Of a stretch of DNA of 10,862 bases, positions 4,756-10,700 are shown one piece after another. The translations under genes were made by a program, and so were the position numbers. Source of the DNA: Baffinella frigidus (taxonomy: Eukaryota; Cryptophyceae; Cryptomonadales; Baffinellaceae); NCBI GenBank assembly GCA_026770585.1, contig MU646358.1, positions 505,414-516,275 of the forward strand. The letters are read 5' to 3'. Position 1 is the stretch's first letter, and each line of letters starts with the position of its first letter. The notes beneath the pieces were generated by a model, which ran no database searches, was not told the DNA's origin, and saw nothing but the letters and a program-made list of their open reading frames with translations.

Positions 4756-4786
4756 CTCCTGCGCCCCCGCGGCGCCGTTGTTCTTC
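4756..4786 (-). CDS. Gene A exon: (K)KNNGAAGAQE
   Basis: A 31-nt exon on the minus strand with acceptor CCGGTTGCAG and donor GAG|GTGCCGAGCC, the latter resembling the GTTGCGAGCC donors elsewhere in gene A. It begins with a single G that completes the AA left by exon 5710-5822 to form Lys, then reads KNNGAAGAQE, ending in phase 0. That independent phase match is the main support. An alternative is a longer exon continuing VPSLMQ before a non-GT boundary. Just upstream, a 20-bp direct repeat (4816-4835 and 4848-4867) lies in the intron. Confidence 0.55.
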
Positions 4787-4815
4787 CTGCAACCGGCGTC
4801 AACGCGGTTACTAAA

Positions 4816-4867
4816 GTTCGTGGGGCGTTACGGGCGCGGTTGAAAACGTTCGTGGGGCGTTACGGGC
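4816..4867. repeat. 20-bp direct repeat, period 32
   Basis: GTTCGTGGGGCGTTACGGGC occurs exactly at 4816-4835 and 4848-4867. Confidence 0.95.
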
Positions 4868-4924
4868 TTGGGTGCGGGTTTTCTTGTTCGTGCGGTGGAG
4901 TGTGTATCAGAATGTCCTAGCCAC

Positions 4925-5066
4925 CAACCCTCACGGCTTGGGCAAATCGACGATTTTCGACTTGGGGTTTCAAGGGGGTTGAAGTCGGAATCCGACTTCA
5001 ACGGCTCCAATTCCCCTTGAAATCGGAAAATCGAAAATCGTCGATCTGTCCAAGCCGCAAGGGTTG
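4925..5066. mobile_element. MITE-like long inverted repeat with perfect central palindrome
   Basis: The 36-bp arms at 4925-4960 and 5031-5066 have four mismatches (core AATCGACGATTTTCGA-type). At the centre, 4978-4989 and 4991-5002 form a perfect 12-bp inverted pair around one base. The element is 142 bp, has no coding capacity, and lies inside the gene A intron 4787-5709. Confidence 0.85.
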
Positions 5067-5082
5067 CTGGAGCTCTGTCCCA

Positions 5083-5215
5083 GACTCTGTTTGGTCTCAC
5101 CAGTTTGGTGCGCCCACGCTCTTTGGAGCGGAAAAGTTGACGGGTGTGTACCGCGAACGACGCATGTCAACTTGAGAATAGTCGGGCAACCCGTGTGAGG
5201 TAGCCGTTGTCGAGC
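5083..5215 (-). repeat. Dispersed repeat family R1, copy d (inverted)
   Basis: On the minus strand: ACTATTCTCAAGTTGACATG, then GCGGTACACACCCGTCAACT and CCGCTCCAAAGAGCGTGGGC. It is very close to copy c over the second half. It abuts the long inverted repeat 4925-5066. Confidence 0.7.
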
Positions 5216-5235
5216 CAACTCGGCACATATAAGAC

Positions 5236-5263
5236 AGCCAGGACCGGGATTCCGGTCCTGGCT
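5236..5263. repeat. Perfect 12-bp stem-loop
   Basis: AGCCAGGACCGG (5236-5247), loop GATT, and its exact inverse (5252-5263), followed by TTTT on plus. It resembles an intrinsic terminator in shape, but the eukaryotic, intronic setting argues against that role. Confidence 0.85.
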
Positions 5264-5400
5264 TTTCATTTCAAAAGTCCATTTCCTTCAGGATTCAGGT
5301 TAAAGTTTTTAAAATCGTGTCCCGTCCTCGCTCGGTAGCGGACAGTCGGCCAATCCGAGTGAGGCGGAGCTAGATAGCTAGATGGTGAGGATGCCTGCAG

Positions 5401-5514
5401 GCACGAGTCGCATCGCGCTACAGAGACGCCGCGTTAGTGAAAGAGCTGTTGGGCAAGGGCGCTGCCGTCAACCTCCGGACCACGGACGGGGACACGGCCC
5501 TGCACATAGCTCAG
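5401..5514 (+). CDS. Ankyrin-repeat exon on plus strand, inside a gene A intron
   Basis: A 114-nt phase-0 segment between CCTGCAG and GTGCTGCG. The 38 codons read ARVASRYRDAALVKELL and then GKGAAVNLRTTDGDTALHIAQ in pieces. The pattern LVKELL..GAAVN...DGDTALHIA is the ankyrin-repeat consensus (helix 2 with its GA-VN turn, then the hairpin leading to the TALH helix), so a little over one repeat is present. Ankyrin repeats act in protein-protein binding. No further ankyrin exon is seen on either side and it runs opposite to gene A, so it may be a captured fragment, a decaying gene, or part of a nested plus-strand gene. Codon bias is weaker than in gene A (TTA, AGA, AAA, ATA present). Confidence 0.7.
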
Positions 5515-5709
5515 GTGCTGCGTGTACCGATGCTTTCGCGCGTGCTACCGGGGAGGGGTTGCTGCTGTTTCGGTTGGAAGAGCAGAGCGGGGGCGCGATG
5601 GGGTGCACGTGGGATGAGGGGGGTTGAGGTTTGGGGTTCAGGGTTCAGGGTCCAGGATTCAGGGTGCAGGGTTCAGGGTTCAGGGGTGGGATGAGGGCTG
5701 GGGCCGGAC
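5515..5709. repeat. Gene A intron end with GGGTTCA heptamer array (5622-5693)
   Basis: Degenerate GGGTTCA, GGGTGCA and GGGTCCA heptamers on plus at 5622-5693, C-rich on the sense strand of gene A. They start about 16 bases after the donor of exon 5710-5822. 5515-5621 continues an open frame after the ankyrin segment but has no recognisable motif. Confidence 0.75.
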
Positions 5710-5822
5710 TTGAGCATGTCCGCCAGGCCGAGCGGTGGGACAGCCGCCTTGGCAGCGTCGGTGCGCGAGAGGGGGGCGTCACGCGTCGTCATGCGCGCGG
5801 CCTTCGAGTGCGGGAACGCACG
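5710..5822 (-). CDS. Gene A second exon: RAFPHSKAARMTTRD...LGLADMLK
   Basis: A 113-nt exon on the minus strand, 37 codons plus AA. It reads RAFPHSKAARMTTRDAPLSR, then TDAAKAAVPP, then LGLADML(K). The acceptor is GGCAGTGCAG and the donor is AA|GTCCGG, giving phase 2 exactly as required by the single leading base of exon 4756-4786. Of about 39 codons only around five do not end in G or C, a much stronger bias than in the other frames here. The segment is basic, Ser/Thr/Pro-rich and probably disordered, ending in a short LADMLK helix. The overlapping plus-strand frames are judged to be shadows. Confidence 0.7.
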
Positions 5823-6247
5823 CTGCACTGCCGGGCTGAAGCACATAACCTGGCACGCCTTTGGGTTAGCTGGCTGCCCGCGCTTCGTCAACCCACAGAC
5901 TGCTGCTCACTGCCGGAAACACGCTGTTCCGCGCTAGGACGCGTGTCAGGTGGCCATTCGGTGTGAACTGCGGCGTGAAATTCCGACTGGGCTGCAGGGG
6001 GTCCAGGCGAAGGTCCGCCGTGCAAGGCCCAGATCGGTGTCCCCATGTGGAGAGCTCACGGCGCGAGGCACGCTGCCTCTGGGTGTTGATGGACATAGTG
6101 CAGCGTCGAGTGAGAGAGTTCCGGGTGCGAGACCCATGCGCTGGATCGACACTACCAGAGACACAGAAGCATAAAGTTCCGGAAGAAGCGAGGCGCTGGT
6201 CACGCCGAGATGGGCCGGAGGGTATCTCTGGGAGCAGGGGGGCTCAC
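5823..6247 (-). other. First intron of gene A, largely repeat-free
   Basis: 425 nt with donor GTGAGCC at 6247-6241 and acceptor GTGCAG at 5828-5823. It is the only long gene A intron without heptamer arrays or hairpins. Several short frames are open on both strands because of high GC, but none shows motifs or matching splice sites. An extra exon cannot be excluded. Confidence 0.45.
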
Positions 6248-6319
6248 CCCGCCCAGGTCGACATCGGGTCGAAGACCCTGAGCGAACTGTTCCTCGACTT
6301 GCCGGTCAGAGGTCGCCAT
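6248..6319 (-). CDS. Gene A first coding exon: MATSDRQVEEQF...PDVDLGG
   Basis: A 72-nt exon on the minus strand. The ATG at 6319-6317 sits in ACAATGG (A at -3, G at +4), a good eukaryotic initiation context. It reads MATSDRQVEEQFAQ and then GLRPDVDLGG, 24 codons ending in phase 0 at GGG|GTGAGCC, a canonical donor. The next exon starts in phase 0, which supports this ATG as the start. The frame stays open upstream (ERSKQQRGRT...), so a longer N-terminus or an upstream exon is possible but has no better ATG context. No signal peptide. Unknown coiled-coil-rich protein. Confidence 0.65.
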
Positions 6320-6770
6320 TGTTCTTCCTCGCTGCTGCTTGCTCCTCTCCACGGAGCTGTCGCCTAGCCACTCGCTGATCCTTTTTGAAAAGTGGAAGAT
6401 TTGAATTTCAAATTTCCGGAGCCATTGAAATAAACTTTTGGCGATCCTTTCGGCAAAAGCGCCAAAAGTGGACAAGCTCGTGGAAAAAATCCGGCTGGCG
6501 TTCAATTCTCGCGGGCTTGGGGCGGCTTGCGGCGATCGAGAAACGGGAAGCAACCCGGGAATCCACGTCGGATCTTCTGCGCTCTGGAGCCCCAAATCTT
6601 GCAAAAGCAGAAGAGTCGCCGAAGCAGAGATTCACACTGAGAATTCTCCTGATGCATTGTAGGAACCTGGTGGGATCCTGGGGAAATTCAGAGGCTGTGA
6701 AGGGGCTGTGAAGTCCGGGGAGCTTATTGGGGTGGGGGGTGGTGAGTGGGAAGTGTCTTACAACACGGGG
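6320..6770. promoter_or_regulatory. Head-to-head intergenic region between genes A and B
   Basis: About 450 bp separate the divergent ATGs of gene A (6319, minus) and gene B (6771, plus), so a shared bidirectional promoter is inferred. It contains an AT-richer patch (6380-6440) and a perfect 10-bp inverted repeat, ACTTTTGGCG / CGCCAAAAGT (6434-6443 and 6460-6469). That motif also appears in the element at about 8890-8980. No convincing TATA box is seen. Open frames here overlap on both strands and look non-coding. Confidence 0.4.
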
Positions 6771-7622
6771 ATGGCGCGGTGCACGGGCAACACGGTCCTA
6801 TGCGCGATCCTCTTTCAGCTTCTGCTCCCCGCCGAGCTGTCCTCCTCGACGCATCCACAGCCTCCACAAACGTCCATCCGACTGCACGCCATCGCGCACC
6901 ATAGTCGCAGGCCCGCAGACCTCCGTGACAATGGTCGCCCCCTGCTGGTGGGGCTGTGTGGAGGGAGGGGAGCAGCGGCCGGGGAAGTTGGATTGTCGCA
7001 ACCTTTAATTCCTCCTGCGCAGCGTCTCACGCTGCGAGGGGGGGGGGCGAAGCGTGCCGATGGGGATAGCGCGAAGGGTGGCAAGAGAGGGGCAGAACAC
7101 TCACGGAAGGAGTCGGGGGGCGGAGAGGGGGAGGTGACTGTAAGGCTCGCGTCTGGGAGCAATCGACATACTGCCAAAAAAGCTGCTCGACGAACCAAGG
7201 CGGGGGAGGGGGCGGAGGAGGAAGGGGGGCCAAAGGCTCAGACGCGGAAGCGGTCGGCGCCATCGGACGGGTCGAGCTATGCGGGGCGGCACAAGCAGGG
7301 GCGCAAGACGTGGGAAAAGGACAAGCGGAAGACCGAGAGGGAGGCTGCGGCCAAGGAGCAGGACGTCAAGGGGTGGGTGCCTGGCGCGAGCAGGGTCAAG
7401 CAGCTGCGGGTCACGCCGGGGAAGACCAGGGTCGTGGCGCGGGAGGCGCGGGAGGCGCGGAAGGGGAGGGAGGGGGCGCCGGGGGGGAGCGGGGGGGCAG
7501 GGGCGGCGCCGAAAGAGGGGGGGGTGCGGAAAGTTGTGAAGCGGAAGAGCGGGTTGGATGTGCGGATGAAAAAGTGGGAGAATGTTGCTAAGGCGGCGAA
7601 GATTCCCGGGGCGCTCCAAACG
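6771..7622 (+). CDS. Gene B first exon: signal-peptide-like N-terminus, LRGGG motif, Lys/Arg-rich tail
   Basis: The ATG at 6771 (GGGATGG context) starts MARCTGNTVLCAILFQLLLP, a signal-peptide-like hydrophobic run followed by AELSSS. Residues about 84-96 contain PPAQRLTLRGGGAK. From about 100 to 284 the protein is extremely basic and low in complexity (KKAARRTKAG, GRKTWEKDKRKTEREAAAKE, VRKVVKRKSGLDVRMKKW). G/C third positions support coding. The frame stays open from 6708, but the ATG at 6771 is preferred because the signal-like segment follows it directly. CTTTAATTCCTCCTGCGCAG at 7001-7020 is a strong acceptor, so an intron ending at 7020 is possible. The exon may end at ACG|GTGAAT (phase 0). 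Otherwise the protein stops at TAG 7632-7634, which is supplied by the edge of the inserted 119-bp element (287 residues). Possibly a secreted or organelle-targeted nucleic-acid-binding protein, but this is inference. Confidence 0.65.
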
Positions 7623-7631
7623 GTGAATCCC

Positions 7632-7750
7632 TAGCTCTGCCTGAGTTTTATTCTGGCTCGTCCTAAAGGCTTTCTATTCGCCCGTTTTTACTGGATTTCT
7701 GCTCTTAGATCCTTTTCAGGACGAGCCAGAATAAAAATCAGGAAGAGCTA
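7632..7750 (+). mobile_element. 119-bp Tc1/mariner-like MITE, copy 2
   Basis: Same length, orientation and ends as the copy at 2247-2365, with TA at both borders and the same internal sequence (GGCTTTCTATTCGCCC). Its left border forms the TAG that closes the gene B frame, or lies nine bases inside the first gene B intron. Confidence 0.85.
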
Positions 7751-8246
7751 GAATTTTCCTGGATGTCTAGTTCTGTCTGGCTTAATCTGGTCTCCTCGGA
7801 ATTCTGGTCTCCTCGTTCTGAGGAGACCAGACCGTCTCTAAGTCGATTTCCCTGTTTTGTCGTACCAATCCGTAACTTGGTGCGGCAACGATCAGTCAAC
7901 CCAACTTAGGCAGAGCTAGGATGGCCCCCTGCCCCAGAGTATCTGCACCCTCAGACCTGTCCCCTCTCACTATTTTAATTTTATAATGTGGTGTTTTGTA
8001 CCGGGAGGATAACCGGGCATGATTAGTACCAGGAAAATCTCGAATCCGTCAACAGGCACAGGACTCTCCTCTGGGTGACTCCCACCCATGGCTTCACGCA
8101 ACCACTTTGTCGAAGAGACGGTAACGGCCGCTTTCCACAAAGTTGACGGGCGTGTACCACACACGCGGGGAAGCGACTGCGGGGCTCGGCCCCTTCGACT
8201 CATTCTAACAACACCTCCGTAAGGAGGGTCCGCGCAACCACTCGAG
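7751..8246. other. Non-coding stretch with hairpin and R1 fragments
   Basis: A perfect 11-bp stem (7804-7814 and 7820-7830, loop GTTCT), CTGGTCTCCTC, has a partial direct copy just upstream. It also holds an R1 fragment (7858-7920, ending GGCAGAGCTA) and an inverted R1 fragment (about 8135-8172). The minus-strand open frame at 7970-8203 crosses the R1 fragment and is not supported as a gene. It would be intronic if gene B continues to 8501. Confidence 0.5.
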
Positions 8247-8419
8247 AATGCTAGAGGGTCCTATTTGTATGTGGGGGTTTGAATATTTGCACCAGGATTA
8301 GGTGTTCCTACCACGTGACTGGCCAATATCTGGCTAGTTACGTGTCCAATCAACGAAATTTACTACACATATACCCACTTTTAAAAGCGCATTGGTTTTA
8401 AATAGGTCCCTCTAGCATT
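8247..8419. mobile_element. MITE-like element with nested inverted repeats
   Basis: AATGCTAGAGGGTCCTATTT (8247-8266) is the inverse of 8400-8419 with one mismatch. A second inverted pair is nested inside: CACGTGACTGGCCA (8313-8326) against 8332-8345, with two mismatches. The element is 173 bp and AT-richer than its surroundings. Confidence 0.75.
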
Positions 8420-8500
8420 GTGGTGTGGAACCCCGCGCCTCCCCGCGCTTTCCCGCGCCTTTTGACTTTCAGCGCGTGTTGACTTTCGGCAATCCCGCAG

Positions 8501-8674
8501 GTGCGGAAAGCAGAGCGGCGCGCGAAAAAGGATGGCATTCAAAGAGCGAAGGACAAAGCAGCGAGCAAGAAGGGGAAGCTGGGCGAGCACCAGTTCCCGT
8601 GGCGGCCGAGGAAGGACTTGGACAAGCCGATTGAGATCCGGAAGAAGACCAAGGAGGGCAACCACGTCCTTGTG
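8501..8674 (+). CDS. Plus-strand exon, basic: probable gene B second exon
   Basis: A 174-nt, 58-codon phase-0 exon between acceptor ATCCCGCAG and donor GTG|GTGCGTTT. It begins VRKAERRAKKDGIQRAKDK, contains GEHQFPWRPRKDLDKPIEI near residues 29-47, and ends KTKEGNHVLV. Codons end mainly in G or C. Its Lys/Arg-rich composition matches the tail of the 6771 exon, and both boundaries are phase 0, so joining ...GALQT to VRKAERR... is frame-consistent. The FPWRPRKDLDKPIEI stretch looks like a structured motif, but I cannot assign it to a family. The same-gene assignment is inference. Confidence 0.7.
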
Positions 8675-8687
8675 GTGCGTTTCCGTG

Positions 8688-8733
8688 CAATTTGACCATC
8701 AAATTTATCTCAATTTGACCATCAAATTTATCT
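8688..8733 (+). repeat. 23-bp perfect tandem duplication
   Basis: CAATTTGACCATCAAATTTATCT-type 23-mer occurs at 8688-8710 and 8711-8733 exactly. It starts 13 bases after the donor of exon 8501-8674. Confidence 0.95.
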
Positions 8734-8849
8734 CAGAGAATTGTTGGTGTGCTGCTTTATTACTCTCGATATAGATCCTAGATAGTCCCTTAAGCCTTGA
8801 GTTGAGTGATACAATAGTATACAACAAGGACGTCCGTGTTGTTCCCCAC

Positions 8850-8985
8850 GCCAGATTGCTGGAGGGAGTAGCTCGCTTTGGGAATGCCAGAATTGGCGTT
8901 CGGCAACGCCAAAAGTCGACAAATTCCTCCTTGTGCTTCCGGGGAATTGACTTTTGGCGACCCCTTCCAACACTCTGGCGTGGTC
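8850..8985. mobile_element. Inverted-repeat element with GCCAAAAGTCGAC / GACTTTTGGCG
   Basis: ACGCCAAAAGTCGACAAATTCC (about 8904-8925) is inverted at about 8940-8962 (GGGGAATTGACTTTTGGCGA). CCAGATTGC and TGGTCTGG mark possible outer ends. Flanking TATCTCRGAGAATTRTTG copies at about 8728 and 8999 form a direct-repeat pair around it. It shares motifs with the hairpin at 6434-6469. Confidence 0.5.
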
Positions 8986-8998
8986 TGGCCGTGCCCTT

Positions 8999-9140
8999 TT
9001 ATCTCGGAGAATTATTGATCCATGCCTTTCCTGCCAACGAAATTGCACTGTGGTTGACTGACTGGCGTCAAACCATCAATGGAAATATCAAGTTCACTCA
9101 AATCCCCAGTGAAGAGTTTGATGATAGAATTGGAAGCTAA
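8999..9140 (+). CDS. Possible 3' exon or gene fragment ending EEFDDRIGS*
   Basis: The plus frame reads ...LLIHAFPANEIALWLTDW, then RQTINGNIKFTQIPSEEF and DDRIGS, then TAA at 9138-9140. The amino-acid composition is protein-like, but codons are AT-ending (GGA AAT ATC AAG TTC ACT CAA), unlike genes A and B. The open frame extends upstream to 8802 through a repeat element, so the true start is unknown and no clear acceptor is seen. It could be the last exon of gene B, a transposon-derived remnant or a chance frame. Confidence 0.3.
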
Positions 9141-9164
9141 CCGGGATGCTACCGGAACGGACAC

Positions 9165-9250
9165 GAATCCGGGTTTGGGCTTAGGTCTTGGGGTTCAGGG
9201 TTTTAATTTAGGGCTTGGGGTTGAGGGTTTAGTGCTTAGTGTTTAGGGTG
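9165..9250. repeat. Degenerate G-rich heptamer array
   Basis: GGGTTTGGGCTTAGGTCTTGGGGTTCAGGG-type units on plus. If a plus-strand gene spans this site the array is G-rich on the sense strand, contrary to most arrays here. Confidence 0.75.
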
Positions 9251-9702
9251 GTCAGCAATCAGCGGTGGCAAGTCAGAAAACGCTGTGATCAGTCGACAGA
9301 TGCCAACCTTCCACTGAGCAGCGCTCGAGTTCTGTCTTCCCTGTCTTCCCGAACTTTCTGTCTTCCCGAACCGGGGAAATCTTCCCCGGATTTCCGGGGA
9401 TCGTTTCAAGCTCCTTGCCGTGAAATGAATTGCAATTTGCACCAGAATCGTTTAGATGGACACATCATCGAAGGCCCCGGTGCTCTTAGCTAAGTGGCCA
9501 GGGGAGGATATCCGAACCCCCCCCCCCCCCGGTATAAATCCGGGAAACCTAAAACGGTGAGACTGGACAGCGGGTGGGATGACGTGTGTTAGAGCACGCG
9601 ACTGAACCCGAGAGGGGGGGCGCAGACAGGAGTCTGTGATTGAACTTATGACGTCGGACCATAGACTTGAGGCGTCCAGAGAGGGCTCGAACTAAGTGTC
9701 TC
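9251..9702. other. Stretch without a supported gene; poly-C and short repeats
   Basis: CTGTCTTCCC repeats (about 9332-9370), a CCGGGGAAATCTTCCCCGG / CCCCGGATTTCCGGGG double palindrome (about 9371-9401) and a run of 14 C (9517-9530). Open frames at 9239-9493 (plus) and 9236-9442 (minus) overlap each other and show no motif. Confidence 0.5.
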
Positions 9703-9806
9703 TATCCCTTAAGTGGCCATAGGGCGAATTTTCACCCTAACTCGCCGTAGGCTGGTCCTAGGGCCCTACCGTAGGGCGTATGAACCTACTGGTCACTTAA
9801 GGGATA
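9703..9806. mobile_element. Small inverted-repeat element
   Basis: TATCCCTTAAGTGGCCA (9703-9719) is the inverse of 9790-9806 with one mismatch. Inside are CGCCGTAGG and CCTACCGTAGGGCG, giving a partly nested fold. The element is 104 bp and non-coding. Its right end lies 34 bp from the first exon echo (9841). Confidence 0.7.
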
Positions 9807-9840
9807 CTTGCCGATACTAAATGCACAACTGGACCTGCAG

Positions 9841-9870
9841 ACACGAGACCCCTTCAGCAAGAATGCTCAC
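9841..9870 (+). pseudogene. Echo 1 of exon 10369-10424 5' end
   Basis: After ACCTGCAG it reads TRDPFSKNAH, copying TGDPFSKNAQ of the real exon at 25 of 30 bases, acceptor included. It then loses similarity. It may be a decoy or alternative acceptor. Confidence 0.55.
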
Positions 9871-10042
9871 GAAAAGGGCCTCCCTCTCGGGAGTGGTACC
9901 TACTGACCCCTCGCGCCGCTCCCATGGCGTGGGGGTTAATACGAACCTCAACATTCACCACTCAAGCCTCCCCCCGGCTAGTCCCGGCACGACTTCCCTC
10001 GATTTGACCGATAATTTTTTTTTTAACGTTTTGAAGGATTCT

Positions 10043-10168
10043 GGCCTGGGAAAGGTGTCGACTGAAGAGAGACCCGCTCTAACTCGAGGGGGGGGGGGTG
10101 CAGATAGGGGACCCGTTCAGCAAGTACGCTAGAGCGAGTCTCTCTTGAGTGGACACCTTTTCCTGGCC
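10043..10168. mobile_element. 39-bp inverted repeats flanking exon echo 2
   Basis: 10043-10081 is the inverse of 10130-10168 with five mismatches (core AAGGTGTCGACTGAAGAGAG). The loop holds a run of 11 G (10088-10098), an acceptor GTGCAG and an echo of the exon start (10104-10130). The right arm begins exactly where the echo ends. Confidence 0.75.
10104..10130 (+). pseudogene. Echo 2 of exon 10369-10424 5' end
   Basis: After GGTGCAG it reads IGDPFSKYA, copying TGDPFSKNA at about 23 of 27 bases. It lies 263 bp after echo 1 and 265 bp before the exon itself. Confidence 0.6.
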
Positions 10169-10170
10169 TC

Positions 10171-10358
10171 GATCCCTCGAAAGTTGCTGAGTCCTTCGAA
10201 AGTTGCTGAATCCTTCGAAAGTTGCTGAATCCTTCGAAAGTTGCTAAATCCTTCGAAAGTTGCTGAATCCTTCGACAGTTGCTGAATCGTTGGAACCTTG
10301 ACGAATCCTTCGAAAGTTGCTGAGTCCTTCGAAAGTTGCTGAATCGTTGGAACGTTCG
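10171..10358 (+). repeat. 19-bp minisatellite CCTTCGAAAGTTGCTGAAT
   Basis: About ten tandem 19-bp units with variants (GTTGGAACCTTGACGAAT). Because 19 is not a multiple of three, the long minus-strand frame with a 19-residue period (10023-10388) is a repeat artefact. The array ends about ten bases before the acceptor of exon 10369-10424. Confidence 0.95.
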
Positions 10359-10368
10359 AAACGTGCAG

Positions 10369-10424
10369 ACTGGAGACCCGTTCAGCAAGAACGCTCAGCG
10401 CCTCCGGGAGGAGGAGCAGCTCAA
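10369..10424 (+). CDS. Plus-strand exon: TGDPFSKNAQRLREEEQL(K)
   Basis: A 56-nt exon between acceptor AACGTGCAG and donor AA|GTAAAG, a good consensus donor. It reads TGDPFSKNAQRLREEEQL plus AA, completed by G of the next exon to Lys. It is helix-forming and charged. The exact phase match across a 276-nt intron supports it. Its first 30 bases are echoed upstream at 9841 and 10104. Whether it belongs to gene B or to another plus-strand gene is unresolved. Confidence 0.75.
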
Positions 10425-10700
10425 GTAAAGCTCTAAACCATAAACCCTGAAACCTAGACCCTGGACCCTGAACTCTGAACCCGAAGCCCGGAACCCTAAA
10501 TCCTGATCCCGAAATTCGGAACCCGACACCAAAACCCGAAACTCGGAACCCGAAACCCGAAACCCGAAACTCTGAACCCGAAACTCTGAACCCTGAACCC
10601 TAAACCCTGAACCTTGAACGCTCAACCCCAAATCCTAAACCCTACACCCTACACCCCAAACCCCAAACCCCAAACCCTAAACCCCAAACCCCAAACCCAG
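10425..10700 (+). repeat. Intron made almost entirely of C-rich heptamers
   Basis: GTAAAG donor at 10425 and AACCCAG acceptor at 10700. Between them are CCCTGAA, CCCGAAA, CCCTAAA and CCCCAAA heptamers on the sense (plus) strand, the same sense polarity as the arrays in gene A on the opposite strand. The minus-strand frame of GFRVQGSEF repeats (10395-10631) is an artefact. Confidence 0.85.

Noticed and set aside
5236-5263. Rho-independent terminator (perfect stem followed by TTTT)
   Set aside because: The setting is an intron of a eukaryotic gene; one of many hairpins here and without a gene ending at it.
5710-5966. Plus-strand frames over exon 5710-5822 as ankyrin gene continuation
   Set aside because: No ankyrin motif, and the minus frame has stronger G/C third-position bias and matching phases at both splice sites.
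7101-7619. 172-codon Pro/Arg/Leu-rich minus frame
   Set aside because: Antisense shadow of the gene B basic region; Pro/Leu/Arg richness is the complement of Lys/Arg/Gly/Ala codons.
9517-9545. Poly-C followed by GGTATAAATCC as a core promoter
   Set aside because: TATAAAT is a weak chance match and no start codon or gene can be tied to it.
10023-10388. 121-codon minus frame with 19-residue repeats (QQLSKDSATFEGFSNFRRI type)
   Set aside because: A 19-bp minisatellite read in three frames gives a 19-residue period. No splice or start context.
10395-10631. GFRVQGSEFRV-repeat minus frame (and similar frames at 2374-2756 and 5631-5694)
   Set aside because: Translation of heptamer arrays; the plus strand over this stretch is an intron between two phase-matched exons.
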